Shown: positions 1-7,149, counted from the stretch's first letter. The stretch is 8,609 nucleotides of DNA from Atopobiaceae bacterium (GCA_015258485.1 JABZIF010000044.1:1-8609), one strand, 5' to 3'. A program made the numbers and translations. Notes: generated from the sequence alone by a model not told the origin.

Positions 1-1037
1 TCTGCGATGATAATCATGGCAAAGACAAAGGAAAGCATCATAAGTGCCATAAGCATCATAAAGCCATAGGTAATAAGGGAAGAAAGCTGGCCAACACTAA
101 AGGCAGTTCCCTGAGAAGAGACAATAAGGTAAGAGCCAAAGTAAAGAATAAAAATAAACAGTACGTAAATGGTGAAGTTCATAAAAGGGGAGTTTAGAGC
201 TATAAGTCTTTCTGCTGAAGTAAAGTCTTCGCGTAATTCTTCTGAAGCTTTATTAAATTTTTGACGTTCAAAATTTTCATTTACAAACGACTTAACAACG
301 CGGATGCCAGCAAGGTTTTCTTCAGCGGATTCGTTGAGCGCATCGTACTTTTTAAAGACTTTCTTAAAGATAGGAATGACCCTAGAAATAATGAGGTAAA
401 GACCAATTCCCAAAAGAGGCATGACTGCAACAAAAATAATTGCAAGCCAACCACCCATTATAAAGCCTGCGATAAAGGCTGAAATAAACATAAAGGGTGC
501 ACGTACAGCCATGCGAATGAGCATCATAAATGCCATCTGTACGTTAGAGATATCCGTAGTAAGACGTGTTACTAAAGATGATGAAGAGAATGCGTCAATA
601 GTGGTAAACGAGAACTTTTGAATGTTACGGAACATATCACGGCGAAGGTTGCGCGCAAATCCAGTAGATGCCTTAGCAACAGAGATACCAGAAAGCGTTC
701 CAAATAGCAGCGACAATATTGCCATAGCGGTAAGAATGAGTCCCGACTGGAGAATGGCGTTGAGATCTGCACCAGCTCGAAGAGTATCAACGAGAGCTGC
801 TGTTCTAAAGGGAATAAGGACCTCTAAGATGGTCTCTGCCATAACAAAGACTGGTGTGAGGATAGTGTCTTTCTTAAACTCACCAATGCTCTTTGAAAGA
901 ACAGTAGCAATTTCTTTAAAAGAAAAATTATTTACGTCAACAATACCGGTCAATGTTGAGGGGATCAAAGCAGTATCTGCTTCGGTTGATTCAACCATGT
1001 CTTCGAGTTCTTCGGTTGAAGTTACTTCTTCTGGCAT
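1..1037 (-). CDS. ABC exporter half-transporter, membrane domain (5' part; cut by window edge)
   Basis: Reads through as one open frame of 345 codons from ATG 1037 to the left edge. It is the type I ABC exporter membrane domain (MsbA/LmrA/EfrB-like fusion of membrane and ATPase domains), expected to pump a drug, lipid or peptide outwards. Visible landmarks are the coupling-helix stretch around residues 128-163 (FARNLRRDMF, then SLVTRLTTDISNVQ), the NESAEENLAGIRVVKSF signature near residues 235-251, and hydrophobic segments near 58-80, 95-120, 180-220, 285-307 and 322-345. The nucleotide-binding domain would lie beyond the left edge. The first 45 or so residues form an unusual acidic, Ser/Thr-rich cytoplasmic tail (EELEDMVESTEAD). 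The start has an AAGGGAG ribosome binding site inside the 3' end of the upstream marR-type gene, which it overlaps by 16 bases. Such transporters often work as heterodimers, so a partner gene may follow further left. Substrate unknown. Confidence 0.93.
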   Translation of the reverse strand, partial: MPEEVTSTEELEDMVESTEADTALIPSTLTGIVDVNNFSFKEIATVLSKSIGEFKKDTILTPVFVMAETILEVLIPFRTAALVDTLRAGADLNAILQSGLILTAMAILSLLFGTLSGISVAKASTGFARNLRRDMFRNIQKFSFTTIDAFSSSSLVTRLTTDISNVQMAFMMLIRMAVRAPFMFISAFIAGFIMGGWLAIIFVAVMPLLGIGLYLIISRVIPIFKKVFKKYDALNESAEENLAGIRVVKSFVNENFERQKFNKASEELREDFTSAERLIALNSPFMNFTIYVLFIFILYFGSYLIVSSQGTAFSVGQLSSLITYGFMMLMALMMLSFVFAMIIIA

Positions 1038-1486
1038 GTTGTTTCTCCCTTCTCGTCTTTGTTAAATGTGTCCCAATATTCAACTAATTTATTTAGATAT
1101 CCGCAAAGAGTAGTTTTTTCTTTATCTGAAAGAATAGATAAGGCCTGTGCTTCAAATGACCCAATGGATTCTTGAACTTCTTGAGCTTGTTTACGACCTT
1201 CTTGCGTTAATGAAAGAAGCGTCTGTCTGCGGTCTTTATCAACACGTGTCCGTTCAATAAGACCCTTTGCTTCAAGTTTGCTCACCATTTCTGAAAGTGA
1301 TGCGGATGTATTTTTTGTCTTGGCGAGAAGATCTTTTTGTGTCATATCCCCATTACGATAGAGTACGGTCAAAATAAATTGTTGACCGCCACGACATCCG
1401 CGCGTGATGTAAAGGTAATGACCTAGATGGCCAAGATTGCGAATAATACGCATCTCTTGAGTAGGTGAGGTAGGTGCTTGATGCAT
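1022..1486 (-). CDS. MarR-family winged-helix transcriptional regulator
   Basis: A 154-residue protein of normal MarR length. The core winged helix-turn-helix spans residues 35-96: QQFILTVLYRNGDMTQKDLL leads into the recognition helix (NTSASLSEMVSKLEAKGLIERT, about 59-80), followed by the wing with the family's D-x-R pattern (DKDRRQTLLSLTQEG, 83-97). The flanking helices should form the dimer interface. MarR proteins usually bind palindromes in their own promoter and release on binding a small ligand. Start at ATG 1486 is supported by GGGAGGT four bases upstream. The gene is first in an operon with an ABC exporter whose start codon lies inside its last codons, so it most likely represses itself and the exporter. 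The CRGGQQF stretch (31-37) carries one of three cysteines, so a redox-sensing variant cannot be excluded, but no OhrR-like arrangement is evident. Ligand unknown. Confidence 0.93.
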   Translation of the reverse strand: MHQAPTSPTQEMRIIRNLGHLGHYLYITRGCRGGQQFILTVLYRNGDMTQKDLLAKTKNTSASLSEMVSKLEAKGLIERTRVDKDRRQTLLSLTQEGRKQAQEVQESIGSFEAQALSILSDKEKTTLCGYLNKLVEYWDTFNKDEKGETTCQKK

Positions 1487-1522
1487 GAATACCTCCCATA
1501 ACAGAAATAATTCTTGTTAGGT

Positions 1523-1550
1523 ATTTTACTCAAAAATTTTGAGATAGCAA
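1523..1550 (-). promoter_or_regulatory. Probable promoter of the marR-ABC exporter operon
   Basis: On the minus strand, -35 box TTGCTA (1545-1550) is followed after 16 bases by -10 box TAAAAT (1523-1528), which matches the sigma-70/sigma-A consensus at five of six positions. Transcription would begin near 1516, giving a leader of about 30 bases before ATG 1486. Palindromes occupy both the spacer and the upstream edge, consistent with repression by the gene's own product. Confidence 0.65.
1529..1543. promoter_or_regulatory. 15-bp palindrome filling the promoter spacer
   Basis: CTCAAAA, a single A, then TTTTGAG: seven-base perfect arms. It sits exactly between the -35 and -10 boxes of the marR promoter. 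It shares little sequence with the neighbouring 21-bp palindrome, so it may be a second, weaker site for the same repressor, a site for another regulator, or A/T-rich chance symmetry. Confidence 0.35.
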
Positions 1551-1571
1551 GGTACTTAACAATTAAGTACC
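1551..1571. promoter_or_regulatory. Perfect 21-bp palindrome, likely MarR operator
   Basis: GGTACTTAA, a 3-base centre CAA, then TTAAGTACC: nine-base arms with no mismatch. It lies directly upstream of the -35 box of the marR promoter. Size, symmetry and position fit a MarR dimer operator. The TTAA core of each half-site resembles those of several MarR-family operators, but the exact protein-DNA pairing is inferred. There is no T-run after it, so it does not look like a terminator. Confidence 0.6.
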
Positions 1572-1629
1572 GAAGTTTTATTTTCTTGAAATAAAAGCAG
1601 GTAGATTAGTTAAAATACTAATTCTTTGT

Positions 1630-2526
1630 TTAAAAGTAGGAAAGATTTGCAAAAATTCTTCGTACTACTGCGTCTGGAGATACTTTTGGGACATTGTGAG
1701 GGCATCCTGGAATAAAGAGAAGACGTGCCGTGGGAATTGCCTCAGCAATGCGGCGAGTTTCCTCTGGATAAATTTCATCGTATTCACCCGCCATAACAAC
1801 AACAGGAACAGAGATATGTTTAAGGGTTGCAGGGTCAATATGAGGATTGTCTACCATAAGCTCAAGATGCTCTGCAATACGAGCTGCTTCAGCAGGTGAG
1901 GGAACAGGATAGCCATCTTCTAGAACAGCACCTTCCCAGCCTTCATCTGCCCAGCGCTTATTACCCTGGATACTTTCATATAACCAGGTCATATCACCTA
2001 ACGTATCAGGTTCAAGATTTGCTCCGATAGACACGAGAGAGGCAACAATGTCTGGATAGTCACGCGCCAAAAGTAGACCAAGGATGGCTCCATCAGAAAA
2101 GCCCACAACATGAGCGGAGGTAATACCAAGTTGTTTTAGGACAACGTATGCATCTTCTGCCATCTGCTCGTAGGTAAAGGCAGCTGTGCCACGTGTGCTC
2201 TGACCTTGATCTCTTGAGTCAATACCAATAGCGGTATAGCCACGGTTGCATACCTCATCAATGATGGAGCCAAAGATTCCATGCTCTTCACCATTTCCGT
2301 GGAGAAACACAATAGGCGCAGCAAATGTATTGCCGGGAACAGATGCTAAATAGTCCTTAGTTGAAGCGAGGCCTTTACAGGGTTTCTCGTCAGCAGAGGT
2401 GTTGGGAGTATAAACAAACGTTGCAATTTCTGCACCGTCATCAAGCAACACCTGAAGATGGCTCTTCAGGTGTGCTGTTGGCTTGCTATATGGTTTTGGA
2501 CGATAGACGGGTGGAAACTCGACCAC
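1630..2526 (-). CDS. Alpha/beta-hydrolase fold protein
   Basis: A 298-residue protein with a full alpha/beta-hydrolase core: oxyanion-hole HGNG at 76-79, a GIDSRDQGQS strand-loop at 101-110, nucleophile elbow GFSDG with Ser144, acid Asp250 in AGEYDEI, and general base His277 in GCPHNVP. These give a complete Ser-Asp-His triad, so it should be an active serine hydrolase (esterase, lactonase or C-C hydrolase type); the substrate cannot be read from sequence. There is no signal peptide, so it is cytoplasmic. Residues 1-70 form an extended N-terminal part before the first core strand. The start is GTG at 2526, chosen because TAGGAG lies six bases upstream; no better in-frame start is seen. The gene follows the MetRS-like gene by 21 bases in the same direction, so they are probably co-transcribed. 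No clear terminator separates it from the marR promoter, so some read-through into marR is possible. Confidence 0.88.
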   Translation of the reverse strand: MVEFPPVYRPKPYSKPTAHLKSHLQVLLDDGAEIATFVYTPNTSADEKPCKGLASTKDYLASVPGNTFAAPIVFLHGNGEEHGIFGSIIDEVCNRGYTAIGIDSRDQGQSTRGTAAFTYEQMAEDAYVVLKQLGITSAHVVGFSDGAILGLLLARDYPDIVASLVSIGANLEPDTLGDMTWLYESIQGNKRWADEGWEGAVLEDGYPVPSPAEAARIAEHLELMVDNPHIDPATLKHISVPVVVMAGEYDEIYPEETRRIAEAIPTARLLFIPGCPHNVPKVSPDAVVRRIFANLSYF

Positions 2527-2547
2527 GTATGCTCCTAGCTGCGCGTT

Positions 2548-4410
2548 TTAGTTTTTCTGGCTTGGATGTGCTTTGAAGAAGTCAAAGCGAGGTGGAAGCT
2601 CTTCAAGCTGGTGCTCCTCTGCGCTCTGACCAAGCTTTGCTGCAAGTTCTTTTGGACCCATAAAAGCGTTCTCCCAGGAGAAGAACTCTTCATGTGAGAA
2701 GTTAAGCGCATCTGCAATGCGCTCGCAGCCTTCTGGAACAGCTGGGTGCATGAGCAGTGTGATGGTCTTGAGCCCATAAAACGCATCGGCAAGTGCCTGG
2801 TCGTAAGCCGCATCATTGCCTTGAGCAGCATTGGAAGCCTCGCTCCAACGCTTGTTTTCTGTGCGCGCATACTCGTCAACTGCAGCAAGTGCAGAGTGCG
2901 CGTCAAAGCTGTATGCAAGCTGCTCGTACTTTAGAAGTACCTCTTGAGAAGCGTCGATAACTTCCTGGTGTGGCTCGCTGACAGGCAGGTGACCACCACA
3001 AGCATTAGCTGCACCATAAAGGCAGCTACGAGCCATACGGTTAAAAATGTTAGTGAGGAATGCAGACTCTTTCAGCGCTGGATCAACAACGCGAGGGTCA
3101 TCTTTTACAAGAAGATCTGGTTCACCATCTTTTCCCTTTCTGGATACAGAGGTATCAAAAGCCTTTGGCGAGAAGGACACGGCACGCTGATCAAGGCCAA
3201 GAGAGAGCCAGTGAGCACGGAGCTGTTCTGGAGTGTAGAACTCAAGAAGTTCCTCAGCCATTGGAGGTTTGATAGCACCAGAGCTGGAAGCCTTCTTATT
3301 CATAAAGAGAATGTGGTAGTTGGCAACTGGAGTATCGGTTATAAGACCCCAATCAAGCGCATCCCACAGTGGGTTCTGGACAATGCAGTAAAAGAAGATG
3401 TTGTCCTGACCAATAAACTGATAGACAGCTGCATCATCGCTGCACCACCAATCACGCCACTCGTCAGAAGAGTAGCGGCTGCCACCATTACTTGCATCTT
3501 CAGATAGAGCAGCACGAGTGAATGTGATAGGAGCCCAGAGAGACTCTGTCCAAACCCAGATGGTAAGGTCTTTTAGATCTTCAATGTCTGGAGACTTGAG
3601 GCCCCAAGAAATGTTGCCAGTCATGCGGTAAGGCAGAAGCGTCTTGCTTGTTCTAAAGCGAATTCCAGCCTCTTTGAGTTTCTCGCGAGCCTCATCTCTG
3701 TCTTGCCAATTTTTAAAGACAACTGAGAAGGAAGACGCATTGCCTTCTGGCTCAATAACACTATGAGCGGGAAGGGAAGAAGTAACGCCGTCAAAGTCTT
3801 GGCGGTAGGAGTTTTGGATATAGATAATGGGCTCGGTCAAAGTTTCTTGAACGGTTGAAGTAATAACTGAGCGAATTTGTGGATTGGTCTTCCACTTCTC
3901 TACAAGATTGTTTAAGAACTCTTTGTATTGTGGCAGGTCAAAATACCAGCTTGGTGCAGGACGAAGCTCTGGTGTAGTGCCAGTGAGTTGCGAAACAGGA
4001 GCAATAAGCTCCTCTGGATTGAATTGATGGCCCAGATCACATTCTTCGGCGTAAGCTTTTTCTGACTTGCATCCTTTAATAGGGCAGCGTCCATTGACCT
4101 GACGGCCGTTTAAGAACGTCTGAGCCTCGGTATCATAGAACTGTTTGGTAGAGAGCTTAGAGAGTTTACCGCGCTCATAGAGGCGGTGCATAATACTATC
4201 TGCCATTTCTTCGTGAATTTTTGCAGCTGGCTCTAGCGCGGAACCGCCATAGAAATCAAGAGAGATGTTATAGGCGTTAAGAGCGCTTTTTTGCAGGTTA
4301 TGGTTTTGATTAACGTAATCGAGAATAGTTCCTTCATAGCCTTCATCTTCAACTTTTTTGCGATAGCCCTCTGCAATAGGAGAGCCATAGCAATCAGTTC
4401 CCGAGATAAA
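2548..4410 (-). pseudogene. MetRS-like class I tRNA synthetase lacking its N-terminal HIGH-motif segment
   Basis: In-frame homology to methionyl-tRNA synthetase runs from 4410 to the stop at 2548 (620 residues). It opens with FISGTDCYGSP, the strand equivalent to FICADDAHGTP near residue 48 of E. coli MetRS, and the codon just before it (4411-4413) is TAA. The first 50 or so residues, which carry the catalytic HIGH motif, are absent. The first ATG in frame is at 4206 (552 residues) and has only a weak purine-rich site upstream. Landmarks numbered from that Met: zinc knuckle (C41, C46, C56, H60), WYFDLP (87-92), WTESLWAPI (219-227), FIGQDNI (264-270), then the helical anticodon-binding domain (about 380-510). 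The KMSKS position (about 345-358) reads as a diverged stretch ending SRKG. About 100 residues inserted after the zinc region (95-195) are longer than in E. coli MetRS. No frameshift or stop breaks the remaining frame, so the loss is recent or the rest has another use. Classical aminoacylation is very unlikely. Confidence 0.8.
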
Positions 4411-4416
4411 TTATCT
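4404..4416. other. Truncation junction of the MetRS-like gene, with a 13-bp palindrome
   Basis: AGATAA, A, TTATCT is a perfect six-base inverted repeat spanning the point where MetRS similarity stops. To its left the minus strand encodes the MetRS core; to its right (4414-4501) no frame on either strand encodes the missing N-terminus. This marks the probable breakpoint. The palindrome may be chance or a relic of the event. Confidence 0.45.
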
Positions 4417-4469
4417 TCTTATTCTAATCTTTTTTGATTCACTACACGAATAGATTCAGAACTCGATAC

Positions 4470-4475
4470 TATAGT
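4470..4475 (+). promoter_or_regulatory. Possible -10 box for the CPBP-queH-queA operon
   Basis: TATAGT matches five of six consensus -10 bases and lies 27 bases before the GTG start at 4502. No convincing -35 hexamer is seen at 16-18 bases upstream, so this is tentative. The promoter must nevertheless lie between 4414 and 4501 unless transcription enters antisense to the MetRS-like remnant. Confidence 0.3.
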
Positions 4476-4501
4476 GAGTAGAAATTATGTAAGGAGAATT
4501 T

Positions 4502-5368
4502 GTGGGAAGAAAAAAGCCAAAGACAAGTCTTGAGTTTGTGTTAAAGGATCCACCAAAGTCTGTGGTGACGCCCTTTCTTGTGGCTGACCTTGCGCTTTTA
4601 CTTATGTTTTTGTGCCATATTCCATTGCTGGTTATGGGCGAGCTTCCGCCAAACGATATTCTTCCTGCAGCGTTAGATCTTCTAGGAAGCATACTGGTAG
4701 CCGGCTTAATTCTTGTGTGGATTACTCGTGTAAATAAACGTGATTTTAGATCTTTGGGTCTTCGCATAAGTATGTGGCCAGGTTTTATGCGCGGAGTTAC
4801 CTTTGGCTTTTTAATGGTGTTGTTTACCTTTGGTTCTATTATGCTTATTGAAGGTTTTAATTTTAACTTCAATGCTTCCTACAACGTTTTTGTTGCTCTT
4901 TTTTTACTTGTGGTAACGTTCATTGAGTCTGCGGCTGAAGAAATCTTATTTAGGGGTTATCTGCAAACTGGTGTTGAAGCTAAGAGCTCTTTTCCAGTGG
5001 CCCTTGTACTTCAGGCAGTACTCTTTACCGCAACGTATGGTCTTACACCAAATATCTCTGTTGCAGCAACAATTTCAGTCTTTTTGATGGGCATTCTCTA
5101 TGGCTTGGTTTTTTGGCTTACCGATAACCTTCTCATGACCATTGCCATGCACTTTATTTGGAACTTTGTGACTGGTCCTATTCTTGGTATTTCGGTTACT
5201 ACTACGCTTCTTCCTACTACACTTTTAACAGCATATCCTGCGGCATCTGAATTTATCTCGGGTGGTGCCTACGGTATTGAAGCAAGTGTTGTTACTATTT
5301 TTGTATGCCTTGTTGCCTGTGCCATAGTAGGTTGGAAATGTTATAAAGCACAAGGCGAGAAAAACTAA
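4502..5368 (+). CDS. CPBP-family intramembrane protease homologue (Rce1/Abi-like)
   Basis: A 288-residue membrane protein with about eight hydrophobic segments. The CPBP signature region is clear: motif 1 EEILFR (E146, E147, R151) and motif 3 HFIWN (H217, N221). Motif 2, normally FxxxH, is FTATY here (F175, Y179), so one of the expected catalytic histidines is replaced. Family members include Rce1 CAAX proteases and bacterial proteins for bacteriocin self-immunity, signalling and scaffolding, where catalysis is not always needed. The start is GTG, supported by AAGGAG five bases upstream. The stop overlaps the ATG of queH (TAATG), so the two are probably translationally coupled. No known link between CPBP proteins and queuosine is claimed here; a role in membrane processing, or simple hitch-hiking in the operon, are both possible. 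The family call is firm; proteolytic activity is doubtful. Confidence 0.88.
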   Translation: MGRKKPKTSLEFVLKDPPKSVVTPFLVADLALLLMFLCHIPLLVMGELPPNDILPAALDLLGSILVAGLILVWITRVNKRDFRSLGLRISMWPGFMRGVTFGFLMVLFTFGSIMLIEGFNFNFNASYNVFVALFLLVVTFIESAAEEILFRGYLQTGVEAKSSFPVALVLQAVLFTATYGLTPNISVAATISVFLMGILYGLVFWLTDNLLMTIAMHFIWNFVTGPILGISVTTTLLPTTLLTAYPAASEFISGGAYGIEASVVTIFVCLVACAIVGWKCYKAQGEKN

Positions 5369-5922
5369 TGGCTTCAAACATGCTTCAGTCAATTGAGACT
5401 CTTTCAATAGAGCCGGGAACACCGCTGTTACTTCATGCATGCTGTGGACCATGCTCACTTGAACCTTTAAAGCATCTGAGGGAAGAGGGTTTTGAGCCAA
5501 CTATTTGTTGGACAAATCCCAATATTCAACCTGTTGAAGAGCACGATAAGCGTCTCCAGACCCTACTTACGTGGGCTAAAGAAGAAGCTCATGTTGAGGT
5601 GATTGTGGCAGGAGATCCACGAGAACAGTGGGAGCGCGCTGTTGCTCCTCAGGGGTTTGAGCGGGACCGTCGTTGCCGCGCTTGTTACGCAATTCGCTTA
5701 GCAGAGAGTTGTCGTGTGGCGGTAGAGCGTGGATTTGAATACGTTTCTACTACACTGGCCGTCTCGCCCTATCAGCTTTTTGATGTATGTGAGGATGAGC
5801 TGGTATCCATTGCGCATGCTCATGGGCTGACGCCTGTATGGAGAGATTTTCGTCCGTATTATCCAGAGGCTACAAAAGAGTCTCGTGAGCTTGGTATGTA
5901 TCGACAAAATTATTGCTCGTGA
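5368..5922 (+). CDS. queH: Epoxyqueuosine reductase QueH
   Basis: A 184-residue member of the QueH (former DUF208) family, which reduces epoxyqueuosine in tRNA to queuosine and replaces the unrelated cobalamin-dependent QueG. Diagnostic features are HACCGPC (C25, C26, C29), NPNIQP..EHDKR (50-62), RCRACYAIRL (C103, C106), STTLAVSPYQ (127-136) and RDFRPYY (159-165). The four motif cysteines and nearby residues are expected to hold the iron-sulfur cluster and a further metal. The protein is soluble and cytoplasmic. Its ATG overlaps the stop of the preceding CPBP gene by one base, and queA, the preceding pathway step, lies 20 bases downstream. The C-terminus stops at YRQNYCS, whereas many family members, as I recall them, continue YCGC plus a few residues; core motifs are intact, so activity is still expected. 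Confidence 0.95.
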   Translation: MASNMLQSIETLSIEPGTPLLLHACCGPCSLEPLKHLREEGFEPTICWTNPNIQPVEEHDKRLQTLLTWAKEEAHVEVIVAGDPREQWERAVAPQGFERDRRCRACYAIRLAESCRVAVERGFEYVSTTLAVSPYQLFDVCEDELVSIAHAHGLTPVWRDFRPYYPEATKESRELGMYRQNYCS

Positions 5923-5942
5923 CGCAAGAAAGGCAGCACGTC

Positions 5943-7106
5943 ATGCGAACTGACGATTTTGATTACAATCTTCCAGAAGAACGCATTGCCCAGACTCCCG
6001 CTGAGCCTAGAGACTCTTGTAGGTTGTTGGTGCTGCATAGAGAAGATGGTCGCATAGAGCACAAGCGCTTTACCGATATTGTGGAGTATCTTGAGCCAGG
6101 TGACTTGGTTGTAGTTAACCAAACACGTGTTATGCCAGCACGTCTTGTGGGCAAAAAGCAAAATACAGGTGGCGTGTCAGAAACACTGCTTTTAAAACGT
6201 CGAGAAGACATTGATGCATTGGGTAGTGTATGGGAGTGTTTGGTAAATCCTGGCAAGCGACTTAAGCCTGGTGCAGTAATTGAGTATCGCGCAGGTGGCC
6301 TGCATGCTCCTGATTCAGCTCCTGTAGTGCTCACGGGCACTATTGTGGATTTTGTTGATGACAACAGGGGAGGACGCCTGGTGCGTTTTGAAGCTCAGGG
6401 AGAGCTTACCCTTGATGAAGCTATTCATGAGGCAGGTCACGTCCCTCTACCTCCTTATATTACACAGTATGAGGGAGACCCAGAGAAATATCAGACGGTT
6501 TATGCTATGCAGGATGAGCACTCCGCTGCAGCTCCTACCGCAGGCCTTCACTTTACTCCAAAACTTATTGAAGCCATTAAAGCAAAGGGCGTTCAGTGGG
6601 CATCTGTTGAGCTTGAAGTTGGTATTGATACCTTTAGGTTAGTAACGGAGGATGACCCTACAAAGCACATCATTCATACTGAGCGCTATCACGTAGCTCC
6701 AGAAGTTATTGAAGCAGTAAAGGCTACTAAAGCGTCTGGTCATAAGGTCATTGCCATTGGTACTACCAGTGTCCGCTCACTTGAGAGCACCTGGGATAGC
6801 CAGATTCCTGCAGACGAGCCTCCTGTTGTTGCATGTCGCTTTGAGGAGACGGAAGATTCTGCTGCGGTGACCCACAAAGGTGATATGGTTGCCCGAGAGA
6901 ATGCAACTACTAATCTGTATTTGATGCCAGGCTCTACGTTCCACGTGGTAGATACTATGGTGACCAATTTCCATGTTCCACGTTCCACTTTGATGATGCT
7001 TGTCTCCGCTTTTGCAACGCGCGAACAGATTATGAATGCCTATCAAAATGCCATTGATGAGAAGTACCGCTTCTTGTCATTTGGTGACGCTATGATCATT
7101 ATTTAG
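5943..7106 (+). CDS. queA: S-adenosylmethionine:tRNA ribosyltransferase-isomerase QueA
   Basis: A 387-residue QueA of full length. It transfers and isomerises the ribosyl group of SAM onto preQ1 at the wobble position of tRNAs with GUN anticodons, giving epoxyqueuosine, which QueH then reduces. Family landmarks include MRTDDFDYNLPEERIAQTPA at the N-terminus, NQTRVMPARL (59-68), the catalytic-region AAAPTAGLHFTP (195-206), IHTERYHV (244-251), AIGTTSVRSLES (271-282) and TNFHVPRSTL (341-350), ending FGDAMIII. I place the start at ATG 5943 because the canonical MRTDDFDY begins there and a purine-rich AGAAAGG lies about ten bases upstream. A TTG at 5913 is in frame but would add ten residues that overlap queH and match no QueA N-terminus. 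Followed by a strong terminator. Confidence 0.97.
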   Translation: MRTDDFDYNLPEERIAQTPAEPRDSCRLLVLHREDGRIEHKRFTDIVEYLEPGDLVVVNQTRVMPARLVGKKQNTGGVSETLLLKRREDIDALGSVWECLVNPGKRLKPGAVIEYRAGGLHAPDSAPVVLTGTIVDFVDDNRGGRLVRFEAQGELTLDEAIHEAGHVPLPPYITQYEGDPEKYQTVYAMQDEHSAAAPTAGLHFTPKLIEAIKAKGVQWASVELEVGIDTFRLVTEDDPTKHIIHTERYHVAPEVIEAVKATKASGHKVIAIGTTSVRSLESTWDSQIPADEPPVVACRFEETEDSAAVTHKGDMVARENATTNLYLMPGSTFHVVDTMVTNFHVPRSTLMMLVSAFATREQIMNAYQNAIDEKYRFLSFGDAMIII

Positions 7107-7149
7107 TAAGCTTGGTCCTCACGTTCAGTTTGAGAGTTTAGTTCTAGAT

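Noticed and set aside
622..1065. 147-codon plus-strand frame opposite the ABC exporter
   Set aside because: The exporter frame on the minus strand is unambiguous here; this is a complementary-strand shadow, Ser/Arg-rich with no domain.
1576..1596. Hairpin TTTTATTT / AAATAAAA after the hydrolase gene as a terminator
   Set aside because: The stem is entirely A/T and no T-run follows in the minus direction, so it should be too weak; probably chance in A/T-rich DNA.
1606..1621. Inverted repeat TTAGT / ACTAA just past the hydrolase stop
   Set aside because: Five-base arms, six-base loop, no T-run: below the level I would call a terminator or operator.
2944..3507. 187-codon plus-strand frame inside the MetRS-like gene
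   Set aside because: It lies antisense to a region with clear MetRS motifs, has no ribosome binding site of note, and its translation resembles no protein style.
4456..4872. 138-codon minus-strand frame that could have supplied the lost MetRS N-terminus
   Set aside because: Its translation contains no HIGH-like motif and mirrors the membrane protein on the plus strand.
5913..5942. TTG start for queA adding ten residues
   Set aside because: The added residues overlap queH and match no QueA N-terminus, whereas MRTDDFDY at 5943 is the canonical start.
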